Under the pieces are notes generated by a model. It had not been told where the DNA came from. It ran no database searches and worked only from the letters and a program-made list of their open reading frames with translations. DNA of 64,000 nt. Origin: Azolla caroliniana. Taxonomy: Eukaryota > Polypodiophyta. The DNA is taken from contig JBHGNT010000015.1 of the NCBI GenBank assembly GCA_043228905.1, positions 6,944,001 through 7,008,000 of the forward strand. The letters run 5' to 3'. Positions 55,230 to 64,000 of this stretch are shown here, piece by piece (the stretch's first letter is position 1; each line of letters starts with the position of its first letter). The position numbers and the translations under genes were made by a program.

Positions 55230-58200
55230 TCACTTCGGCATGGGATGTCTCTCCAATCCGATCCTCTTCCGGCATGCTTCCAGCTTGTCGGGTGTGAGTA
55301 CCTTGGTCAGCATATCCGACCCGTTCTCGTCCGTGTGGATCTTCGTCAGCACGAAATCCTTGTCTTCTATCCTTTCCCGGATCCAGTGGTATCTACGCTG
55401 GATGTGCTTCGTCCGGGAGTGATAGGCCGCATTCTTCGCAAGGTGGATGGCACTCTGACTGTCGCAGTGGAGTCGGTACTCCTCCTGCCGGATACCGAGC
55501 TCTCTAATGAAGTCCTTCATCCATATTATTTCCTTGCTGGCTTCAACAGCCGCCATGTACTCCGCCTCCGTAGTTGACAACGCAACCGTCTTCTGCAGCC
55601 TCGACTGCCACGAAACAGCTCCCCCTGCATACGTCATCACATACCCTGATGTGGACCGGCTGGTATCTGCATCAGCCGACATATCCGAATCGGTAAAGCC
55701 GTCGAGTTCGGGCTTACCGGAGCCGAATCGGAGGCACACGTTTGCCGTGCCCTTCAGGTATTAGAGTATCCACTTGACCGCGTTCCAGTGCTCTTTGCCG
55801 GGATTGCTCATGTACCGGCTCACCACTCCGACTGCATATCCTATGTCCGGTCTTGTACACACCATTGCGTACATCAAGCTTCCGACGGCAGAGGCATATG
55901 GTACTTTCATCATGTCCTCCTTCTCAGCCTTTGTCTTGGGGCTTTGCTTGCTGGACAGCTTGCAGTTGGCCGGGAGGGTTGACCCGACCGGTCTTGCTTC
56001 CGACATGTTGAACCGGTGAAACACCTTTGTCACGTACTTCTCCTGTGACAGCCACAACTGCTTCTTCTTCCGGTCCCGGATGATGTGCATCCCTAGTATT
56101 TGCCTCGCCGGACCCAGGTCCTTCATTGAGAAGGTTCGGTGAAGCGCTTTCTTCAGCATCCGTATCTTGACCTGGTCCCGTCCGATGATCAACATGTCGT
56201 CCACGTACAGGAGGAGTATTAGAAAGTCTCCTCCTTCGAACTTCTTCACAAACACGCAGTGATCGGACTGCGTTTTGTGGTACCCTTCGTCGGTCATGAA
56301 AGAGTCGAACTTCCGGTACCATTGCCGGGGAGCCTGCTTCAATCCGTAAAGGCTCTTCTTCAACCGGCATACCAGGTGCTCCTTCCCTTTCTTCTCGAAT
56401 CCTTCCGGTTGCTGCATGTAGATCTCTTCTTCGAGGTCACCGTGAAGGAATGCCGTCTTCACGTCCATCTGTTCTACCTCGAGGTCCATGCTTGCCGCTA
56501 TGCTCAGCACCGTCCGGATGGAGGTCATCTTCACTACCGGGGCAAATATCTCGTCGAAGTCGACGCCCTTCTTCTGCTGGAACCCCTTCACCACGATCCT
56601 GGCTTTGTATCTCGGGGGGTTTTCGGCATCTCCCGCTTTCAGCTTGAACACCCACTTGTTTCGCAGTGCCCGCTTTCCTTTCGACAACTCCACAAGTTCA
56701 TATGTGTGGTTCTCATGCAGGGAATCCATCTCCTCCTGCATGGCACTTAACCATCTGTGGCTATGGGTGTCAAGCTTTGCTTCTTCAAGACTCTCCGGCT
56801 CCCCCTCGTCGGTTAGCAGCACGTGCTCTGGTTCTGGAAATCTCCGGGGGGCCCTTCTCTCTCTTAGAGGATATCTCCGTTCCGGAGCTTCGGTAACCGG
56901 CTCCTCCGTTTCTTCTTCATCCGAATCCATTTCGGGATCGGGGCCGGTTCCGGTATCAGTTTCATCTTCCTCGGCCGGTTCTGTTTCTTCACCGTCTTCG
57001 GCCGGATTCTCGAGTGCTAACCGGTCCCTTGCCGGTCGGGACTGCTCCTCGTAGAGTTGATCCTCACTGGTCGACTTGGAACTCTTCATCTTCTTCTCCG
57101 ACTCCCAGTCGGCGAGTGTCTTGTCCTCCATGAAGATGATATCTCGACTCCTGAATATCTTCTTGTCGACCGGGTCCCATACTCGGTAGCCGAACTCGTC
57201 GTCGCCGTAACCGAGGAATATGCATGGCCGGGTCTTTGGATCTAACTTTCCTCTCCGGTCCTTAGCCACATGCACGTATGCGAGACACCCAAACACCTTC
57301 AGATGCCGGTAGGACACTTCCTTACCGGTCCACACTCTCTGTGGCGTGTCTCCATCCAGGGGTACTGAGGGTGATCTATTTATCACATATGTCGCCGTCG
57401 ACATTGCCTCAGCCCAAAACCCCTTGGGTAATTTCGCATGCGCCAGCATACTCCGGACCCTCTCCATTATGGTCCGGTTCATCCTCTCGGCCAGCCCGTT
57501 CAGTTCCGGCGTCTTCGGCACAGTAAACTCGAGCCGGATTCCCTTCGAGCGACAGTACTCCTTGAACTGCCCCCGGTATTCCCCTCCGTTATCCGCTCGT
57601 ATCGCTTTCAGCTTCTTGCCGGATTCCCTTTCCACTCTCGCGTGGAGTTCTTTGAAGACGCACAACACTTGGTCCTTTGTCTTCAACAGTGCCGTCCACA
57701 GCTTCCGGCTGTGGTCATCAATGAATGTCACGAAGTACTGGGCTCCGCCATGTGACTTCGTTTCTACTTGACACACGTCAGTGTGCACCAACTCCAATGG
57801 TGCGCTTCGTCTCGTCGGTGGCCTTGAGTGGAAGGAGGTTCGGTTCTGTTTACCGGCCAGGCAATCGGTGCACTTCTCCAGGTGCACATGCTTCACTGGA
57901 ATAAGGTTGTCTTCTGCAAGCCTCTTCATCCCCTTCTCACTCATGTGACACAGTCTCTTGTGCCACAGCTCACCGGCAGTATCGGCTGCCACGTTCAGCT
58001 CCTCCGGACATAGCCGGGAATTCATGAGGTACAGTGTGTTGATCTTCCGGGCCCGAGCCACTATCAGGCTCCCTTTGCTGAACTTCATGACACCGTTCTG
58101 GATGCTACCCGTGTAGCCTTCATCGTCTAGCCTCCCGGCCGAAATCAGGTTCAATCGAACCTCCGGAACGTGTCGGACATCCTTCAGCAGCATCTTGCAT

Positions 58201-59303
58201 CCGGTTGATGTCATCAACCACACGTCTCTTATGCCGGCAATTCGGCATGTACCTTCATTTCCCATCCGGACACAGCCGTGCTCACCGGCTGTGTAGGATG
58301 AGAAGTATTTCTTCTCCGGGGTCAGGTGGAACGACGCTCCGGAATCGACCACCCAGGTCATCTCTTCACCGGCAAGGTTTAGCTCCGTCTCTTCGGTAAT
58401 GAGCATTATCTCTTCTTCACTTGCCGCGAGTGCCGTCGTTCCTTTCCGGTCCTGCCCTCGCCGATCCGGACCTCTCCGGTTCGTGGCTCCCCGGTATGCA
58501 CCGTTTCTCTCCGGTGACTTCTTCGAATCGGTGTCGTCGGCCCCGTTGTCCTTTCGGTAATGCCGACAATTCTTCCGGAAGTGCCCCGGCTTCCCACAGT
58601 GGAAGCATGTGGGTCTTCCTCTTGACTGCGACCGGGTCCCCGACTTCTCCCGTCTTTGCGGACTCCGGTTCCATTGTCTTCCCCGATCCGATTCGGTAAG
58701 CAGCATCTTCGGATCGGAAACCGGTTCTTTATCTCTCCGACGCGCTTCTTCGTTCAAAATGCTTGTCTTTACCGTTTGTAGAGACAAGTTATCTTCGGTG
58801 CAGGAGGTGCTGAGAGTCACCACCAAGTTCTCCCAGCTTTCCGGCAATGTACACATCAGAATGATGGCTTGCATTGCATCCTCCAACGGGAACTTGATCG
58901 CCGCAAGCTGGTTCACGAATCCCATGAAGGTGCTCACGTGTTCCACCATATTCTCGCCATCCCGGTACTTGAGGTTCACTATCTTCCTCATCAGGGAGGT
59001 CCGGTTCAACGCATTCTTCCTCTCGTAGAGGCCCGACAGCTTCTTCCACATCTTATATGCGTTGGTGTCATTCGCCACATGTTGTAGAACGCTTACATCG
59101 ACATATTGCCGGATCGTCGCTACGGCTTTCCGGTTCAGGAGCTTCCACTCCGACTCTATTACCCCCTTGGGTATCTCGGCATTGTCGATCGGTTCATACA
59201 GGTCTCAGACGATGAGAAGGTCTTCCATCTTTATCTTCCAGTCGGCGTAGTTCTGTGAGTTCAACACCATCATGCCCGGAGGCCCACTACCGCCGCCTTC
59301 CAT
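55230..59303 (-). pseudogene. Young copia gag-pol, two nonsense codons
   Basis: 1,358 codons from ATG 59,303 to 55,230 in one frame, broken by TGA (59,205-59,207, after LLIV) and TAA (55,761-55,763, after WIL). Gag with zinc knuckle CFHCGKPGHFRKNC (about 58,565-58,610); protease VVDSGASFHLTPE near 58,340; GAG-pre-integrase LWHKRLCHMS near 57,950; integrase VTFIDDHSRKLW near 57,720, RADNGGEYRGQF near 57,580 and ELNGLAERMNRTI near 57,480; RT KTAFLHGDLEEEIYMQQPEG near 56,430 and YVDDMLIIG near 56,190; RNase H ALSTTEAEYMAAVEAS near 55,560. Both stops sit where relatives have Arg. The 1,105-codon core is uninterrupted. Confidence 0.93.
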
Positions 59304-59333
59304 TTTCTGTGTTACCGTGCTCTGATACCACTT

Positions 59334-59922
59334 TGTTGCACACAGTGCTCGGCCACAACCGAGGAATAGGATCACCTCACAGAAAACAGGAAATATAAAA
59401 TGCACGAAAACAATAGAGAGAAGAGTACACAGGGTGTTTTACGTGGAAAACCCTAAATGGGAAAAACCACGGGAGTCCTCAAACTCCAACTATCACTATA
59501 CACAGAGATGTACAATGGTGAAGCTACAAGGCAACAACCTTGAGCTCACTGTCTTCGCCACAGGTGGCGGTAATGCACAGAGGCGTCGACCTCTTCCTCT
59601 CTCTCTCTCTCTCGGCTGCTCTCACTTCGCTCTCTCGGCTACTCTCACTTCGCTCTCTCGGCTGAAAACATAAAAATGAGCAACAACATAAAACTGTTTG
59701 CCCTAAGTCATATTTATACACATATGACTTTCGGGCTATTTACAAATATAGCCTCAAGGGCCCTTGGCAAACATATTCACAAATATGTCCCCGCATCCGG
59801 ATCTCGCTCCGGGTACATTCATCATCCGGCTCCGTAGCCGGGACCGTAACCGTAACCGTAACCGTAACCGTAACCATAATTCATCTCCGGACATCCCATT
59901 CGGAGGGACCGAAATCCCAACA
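59334..59922 (-). repeat. Young copia 5' LTR
   Basis: 589 bp. It has one copy of the 28-bp unit, five CCGTAA hexamers (59,844-59,873) and an extra 23-bp duplication in the CT-rich leader (about 59,615-59,660) compared with the 3' LTR. Confidence 0.93.
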
Positions 59923-60388
59923 TGTCGCTCTCTCTCTCTCTCTCTTACGCACTGTACAGAGGTTACACCAATAACTCTATCATCATAACTATTATGTTTG
60001 CCCTAGGTCATATTTATACAAATATGACTTTTGGGCTATTTACAAATATAGCCCCAATGGGCTCTCTGGAACATATTTACATATATATCCCTTCCATCCG
60101 ATGAGAGGTTCTCACTAGGCCTACAACATCCGGTTCTCACCGGGTCTTCCTTGTCGGGTACTCGTCATCCAGTTCTCACCGGTTCTTCCGTTGCCGGGTA
60201 CTCCACATCCAGTTCTCACCGGGTCTTTCATTGTCGGGTACTCGTCATCCAGTTCTCACCGGATCTTCCGTTGTCAGGTACTCCACATCCAGTTCTCACC
60301 AGGTCTTCCGTTACCGGGTACTCCACATCCGGATTCCCATCAACACTGTTCTTCTCACTTCCCATCTGGAGGGACCTGTTTCCTAACA
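59923..60388 (-). repeat. Older copia family A LTR, right part
   Basis: Continues the LTR broken at 54,619: CT-rich leader, TATA region, then U3 up to TGTTAGGAAACAGG at 60,388 (minus strand). It contains a 40-bp tandem repeat (60,129-60,330). No internal region of this older element is adjacent, so it may have been a solo LTR. 60,389-60,556 beyond it has a TGGTATTAGAGTG phrase on the plus strand but no clear element. Confidence 0.72.
60129..60330 (+). repeat. 40-bp tandem repeat, five copies
   Basis: Imperfect units 'ccagttctcaccgggtcttc' plus 'cgttgccgggtactccacat' repeat five times. They lie in U3 of the older LTR; the related LTR at 1,829-2,381 has only scattered 'gttctcaccgggtc' words. 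Confidence 0.85.
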
Positions 60389-60556
60389 TATGTTTCCATG
60401 GTATTAGAGTGTGGGGGTTACAAGAATCCTCTACTGCCGACAAAGCGAACAAGATAGAGACAATTTTTTCGTCTTCTAGAAAAGAAAATGTTTATCCTGG
60501 GCTAGACTTCATCCACAAACACAAGGTATCCCCTTTCCGGAATACTTCTCCAAAGG

Positions 60557-60839
60557 TGTGGTAAGAGAGATAGATTAATGTCGTTACAACTTATACACTC
60601 ATCCGGTTACTTTCCGGAACATATACATATTAACCGATTATAGGTTACACGTGTAAGATTAGAAAATGCAAGCATAGACAGCAAGCAGACAAGATAAAAC
60701 GACAAGAATTATATTACTCACTCTCTAATAAATACAAAACAGTGTTGATCTGGATCAATACATCCATCCAGATCCGTCACTACTTCATATACTTTTCTAG
60801 TTATCTAATATTTGATTTCCAGTTCACACTCTCAGAACA
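60557..60839 (-). repeat. Probable 3' LTR of gypsy H
   Basis: On the minus strand GGAGGGGAGAA (polypurine tract) precedes TGTTCTGAGAG at 60,839; the far end ...CTTACCACA at 60,557 resembles the end of the LTR at 63,428. Only one copy is in the window, so limits are tentative. Confidence 0.5.
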
Positions 60840-61033
60840 TTCTCCCCTCCATGGCCAACACATGGCACGTCTAATGGGACAGTGCCTTGCACGTCGAACC
60901 CAGGGGTATTCACCGACTCCTTTATTCCTCCTCGAGAGTGTCTTGGATGTCCTAGTCGACCGGTTTCAGTCGCTCTTCTTCATCTACTGTCTATTGTTGT
61001 TGTTGATCTACACCAGCCGTTTGTTGCTCATAC

Positions 61034-62717
61034 TCACCCTGTTGTGGCCTGGTTACTTGCTTTGGTTGCTACTCTTGTTGTATCTTTGGTTGCAGCTTTT
61101 GCGACTCTGGTTCTGCTCTCTGCGTCTCCGGTTGAGGTTCGGCTGTGACTACTGGTCCAATCTTGCTCGCATCCATTCCTGCCAGTTGTGACAATCATCC
61201 GGATTCTCTTAATCCCCAATCGTACTTTCTACTCCGTCGCTTGCTTTTGTTGCTTATGTTGAATGATCAACTGTGTTGTGACTGTTGCTTGAATCTCATA
61301 ATTCGCTACTTGAGTTTGGTAGGTCGCCTATACCTTATCCAATACCACCTTCGACCGTTTGATTCTTCAGGTTTGCTCGGTTAGTAGCTCCATCCATTCC
61401 TTTGTTGCGGCTTCCAATAGTTTCACCGTTGTCTCCTCCAAAACTTTCTCTTGCACCACCAAGGCTTCCGTTTTCTCCTTCACCTTTGTGCGGGCGTCCT
61501 TTAGTTTTTTGCGCTGCCAGTCATATTATTTATAATCATCCATGTGCTCCCGGTACAAATTTTCGAAATCCTCCATTTTTTCTTTCACACATCGGTTTGA
61601 TTGTGCCCGCAACGGATCGTCCCTATCCTTCTATTGCCGGAGCTCTTCTTTCAACCGTTCGATTTCGGTTTTTGCCATTTGTCAGAGCTTGTCCTTCTCT
61701 TGCTGCAGGGCATATTTTTCTTCCTTTACCGAGTCCATGTTTCCTTGCATCCTTCGGAATCCCTCCATTTTCCGCTTCTCGTCTTCGGCTGATTTTCGGA
61801 ATTGTTTCTCCTTTTCATTCAATGTGTCTTGCGCGGCCAATTCATCCTTCAAAGCCTTTAGCTCCTTCTCCCATTCTTTTTCTTTCTCCGGTGTCGTGTC
61901 TGCAATCGGTTCCTCCCTCCAAGCTTTGTTCGGTATTGTATTTGGTACCATTGATTCCAACTCTGTTGTGTTCTCCTAGCCTAGATGTGCCTATATGGCC
62001 AATAACTCCTTGAACTTTTCCAATTCTTTCTCCAACGCCTGAATGCAGCTATGGGTCTCCGCCAATTGTCCAACCATTGTCACTATCCTTCCCTCTAGTG
62101 TGGACTGATTCATCCATTCCCACCATTCTGCGTCCACTCGTTTTGCCACCCCGGTGACTTGTTGTCCCAACCATTCAAGTAGTTGCTGGCAAGTCTCGTG
62201 TTGGGTGATTACTGCAAACTCATGTGCCGCCACCGACATTCCTCCTAACTCATAGCATTCCTCCTTGTTCTCAAGCTTCCCTTAGGATCTGCAACATCGA
62301 CTCTTCTTGCATTCCTATTTCCGAACCACTCAGGTTCTCTAGCCAGTTGTCTACCTCATTCCTTTGCTCATTTGCCTGACCCAATTGAGTTTGCCTTTCT
62401 GACTCTGGTTCCGACTAAACCGTTTGAACCGCTTCTGGTCTTGCCCTGTCTACGTGCTCCACCAGCCTTGAGTCCACCACTGTTGACTTGACGGTCGGTG
62501 TTATGTCTAAATCAGGACCTAATTCGCTCCCCCTACACATATGATCGTCATGATACACTCTTCTACGTCTCTGGACCGGTTGCTCCTCTTCTTCTTCTAG
62601 CTCTTCCTCGTCGGCAGTCTCCTGGTGTTTCCTACCGGCTAGTTGTCCTTGCACCGTCTCTTTCCTCCTTAGCTTCATGCGAATAGGTTTTGATGGTCTA
62701 GGAAGTGCTCCTCTCAT
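61034..62717 (-). pseudogene. Post-pol coiled-coil reading frame of gypsy H
   Basis: Lies between the integrase end (62,976) and the 3' LTR, the position where some retroelements keep an env-like or extra gene. From ATG 62,717: a basic start (MRGALPRPSKPIRMKLRRKE), acidic EELEEEEEQ, then after a frameshift near 62,260 MSVAAHEFAVITQHE and CQQLLEWLGQQVTGVAK, and long heptad-rich coiled coil (KEKEWEKELKALKDELAAQD, RKMEGFRRMQG, KEEKYALQQEKDKL; about 61,540-61,960). About eight in-frame stops. No signal peptide or membrane segment is visible, so an envelope protein is unlikely. Function unknown. Confidence 0.6.
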
Positions 62718-62975
62718 AGCGACCGAAGGCGTTTCACATCGTCAAGGTTCTTTAGCCAAGTCGGGGGTGTGCTTACGTCGGTCGTACTATTTGATCTACC
62801 TGCCAACTCCGGATGTCGTAAATTTTTCCAGCCGCGGTTAGTTCTGCTGATTCTGCAACCTAGTTAATTACGGTGCTTTTCTAGAGACGTCGTTGCTATG
62901 AAAGTTCGTTTCGTTCAGCTGGCCTCTGGTGTCTGTCGTCCTCTTATCCCCTACATCCTTGTTTCTTACGTGTCA

Positions 62976-63427
62976 CTACAGAGCCTTGAATAAGTTTGCT
63001 AGCATCCGTCCTTGATACGGTTTTAGCTAGAATCCGTTCACCCATTTGTTGAGCAATTCCCCAGCTAAGGTTCCCAGTTGATAGGATCCCTTAAATCTTT
63101 TGGTTATCCAATAAGGTCCCGTATATCTGAATCAGAGCTATCCTGCATGCTCCCCATCCGTGTCTGAAATACCAACACCGGTTTTTCAATTCCGAATTCC
63201 TTCTCGTTGCCCTTTTGGTGGCGATCCATGAACGCTTTCCTTCGTCGTTGTTCCAATTGCACCTGCAGTAGACTCAATATCCGATGCTCTTTGAGTTTGC
63301 ACAACTTCTCCAATCGAACCCATCACGATTCTTGTTCGCTCAACCGCTCTCGTACTTGTACACGCAAACTCGGAATGTGAAATTCCATTGGCATTACCGC
63401 TTCCAATCCCAAAGCCAGCTAGGGTGG
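62976..63427 (-). pseudogene. Gypsy H integrase C-terminal part
   Basis: Minus-strand LALGLEAVMPMEFHIPSLRV near 63,400, LEKLCKLKEHRILSLLQVQL and EQRRRKAFMDRHQKGNEKEF (63,190-63,310), KPVLVFQTRMG, then frame-shifted GPYWI, YQLGTLAGELL and KWVNGF to TAG at about 62,976. This is a plant gypsy integrase tail. It is cut at 63,428 by a copia LTR. 62,718-62,975 between it and the next frame has no clear coding sequence. Confidence 0.75.
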
Positions 63428-63977
63428 TGTGGTAAAGATTAAAGTGCGGAAGCTAAACAAACTAGATCCGGCTCTGCCATATAGCAATAGAAAGCACAAT
63501 CGAATATCTATGGTGAGAGAGAGAGAGTACATTATGCGGGAAAGACAGAGAGAGCAGAAGGAAAACATATGTAAACGTGAGTGTTTGCGGAAGCGTAAAA
63601 CAGAGAACAACATAGAGAGAGAGAGAGAGAGAGAAGGAGAGAGAGAGAGAGCATAACACAATTTCAAAATTATTTCAAGACTCTGTATACACACTATGCT
63701 AAGTAGCACTATTTATACAAGTCCTCTTGGGATTGACAGAAGTACCATGTACTTCAATGCTCACACGAGCATCTGACACTTACTACGAGACTATAGCTAC
63801 CTAGTAGTCTATCCTATACTAGGCTTCCGATTGGACTTCCGGTTACGGATTGCACCCGGCCTCCACTGCTTGCCAGTTCGGTTGCTCACCGTCATACCGA
63901 TCCGTCTCGCTTACCGGCTCCGGCTTATTCAGCCGATCCAACTCCGGTTGAGCTTGCCGCTCAACACTCCCCCTCAA
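63428..63977 (-). repeat. Copia 3' LTR; body beyond the window
   Basis: Starts TGTTGAGCGGCAAGCTCAAC at 63,977 after the polypurine tract GAGGGGGAG (63,978-63,986, minus strand) and ends TTTACCACA at 63,428. It has (GA)n tracts near 63,508-63,650 and a TATA-like 'tatttatacaag' complement near 63,710. The element continues past 64,000. Confidence 0.72.
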
Positions 63978-64000
63978 GCTCAACCTGAGGTGGGGTCGTA

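Larger units (their letters stand above)
54620..59922 (-). mobile_element. Young, near-intact copia element (family A)
   Basis: 5,303 bp, minus orientation, flanked by perfect target duplications TGTCG (54,615-54,619 and 59,923-59,927). LTRs are 600 and 589 bp and differ at only about two bases outside repeat-number changes. Initiator-Met primer site (complement of GCTCTGATACCA at 59,319-59,330), one long gag-pol frame with two stops, and a polypurine tract (AACTCCCCCTTCACTTC on the plus strand at 55,220). It is the best candidate source for the related fragments at 8.0, 31.4 and 37.9 kb, or a sister of their source. Confidence 0.94.

Noticed and set aside
55774-59087. Plus-strand open frames opposite the young copia gag-pol
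   Set aside because: They are shadows of the minus-strand 1,105-codon coding frame.
63429-63659. Charged R/E-rich plus-strand protein
   Set aside because: It is the (GA)n tract of an LTR leader read as codons.

Overview
This is nuclear DNA of a land plant, and almost all of it is LTR retrotransposons stacked inside one another. The evidence is Ty1/copia and Ty3/gypsy gag-pol genes with plant-type primer sites (TGGTATCAGAGC), LTRs with TATA boxes, a GT-AG intron and heavy CGA-to-TGA decay. No bacterial or organellar gene organisation is visible. The gypsy lineages (a sushi/Tf1-like chromovirus and a family with an F-L-D-D reverse transcriptase motif) are not the common angiosperm ones I recognise. 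A lycophyte, fern or bryophyte host is possible, but this is a weak inference.

Layout. 1-2.4 kb: remnants of copia and two chromoviruses. 2,384-8,006: an almost intact chromovirus with 424-bp LTRs differing at one base and target duplication ACAAT; it split an older minus-strand copia (LTR 1,829-2,381, body 8,010-8,661). 8.66-10.9 kb: a truncated copia, cut by a minus-strand gypsy (10,910 to about 14,250). 14.25-22.6 kb: a complete but mutated gypsy (15,011-22,229) inserted precisely into the integrase gene of an older relative. 22,637-27,659: a decayed copia with both LTRs. 28.3-29.7 kb: an array of about 13 units with a 104-bp core period. 29.8-34.8 kb: two copia remnants. 34.8-37.0 kb: a gag-only gypsy derivative. 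37,115-37,735: a solo LTR with perfect target duplication. 37.9-42.1 kb: copia fragments. 43,225-44,368: a TRIM-like miniature LTR element. 45.2-48.7 kb: a broken copia around a 1.4-kb C/T-rich tract.

49-54 kb is the only stretch with plausible host genes: a two-exon gene for a secreted or membrane-anchored protein of unknown family (50,095-51,575, minus), a small secreted-protein candidate (52,499-52,828, minus) and an orphan coding-like stretch (53,756-54,037, plus). A decayed paralogue of the two-exon gene lies at 44.47-44.71 kb. From 54.2 kb on, a very young copia (54,620-59,922, target duplication TGTCG) sits inside an older LTR. It is followed by a gypsy remnant carrying a coiled-coil reading frame after pol, and by the 3' LTR of a copia whose body lies beyond the window.

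The most unusual signals are these. LTRs of at least three gypsy families carry, in U3 and antisense to the element, a tRNA-like segment with polymerase III A and B boxes always 43 bases apart. The young chromovirus has no recognisable tRNA primer site; instead the first 12 bases expected at its mRNA 5' end are complementary to the sequence just after the 5' LTR, suggesting Tf1-type self-priming.
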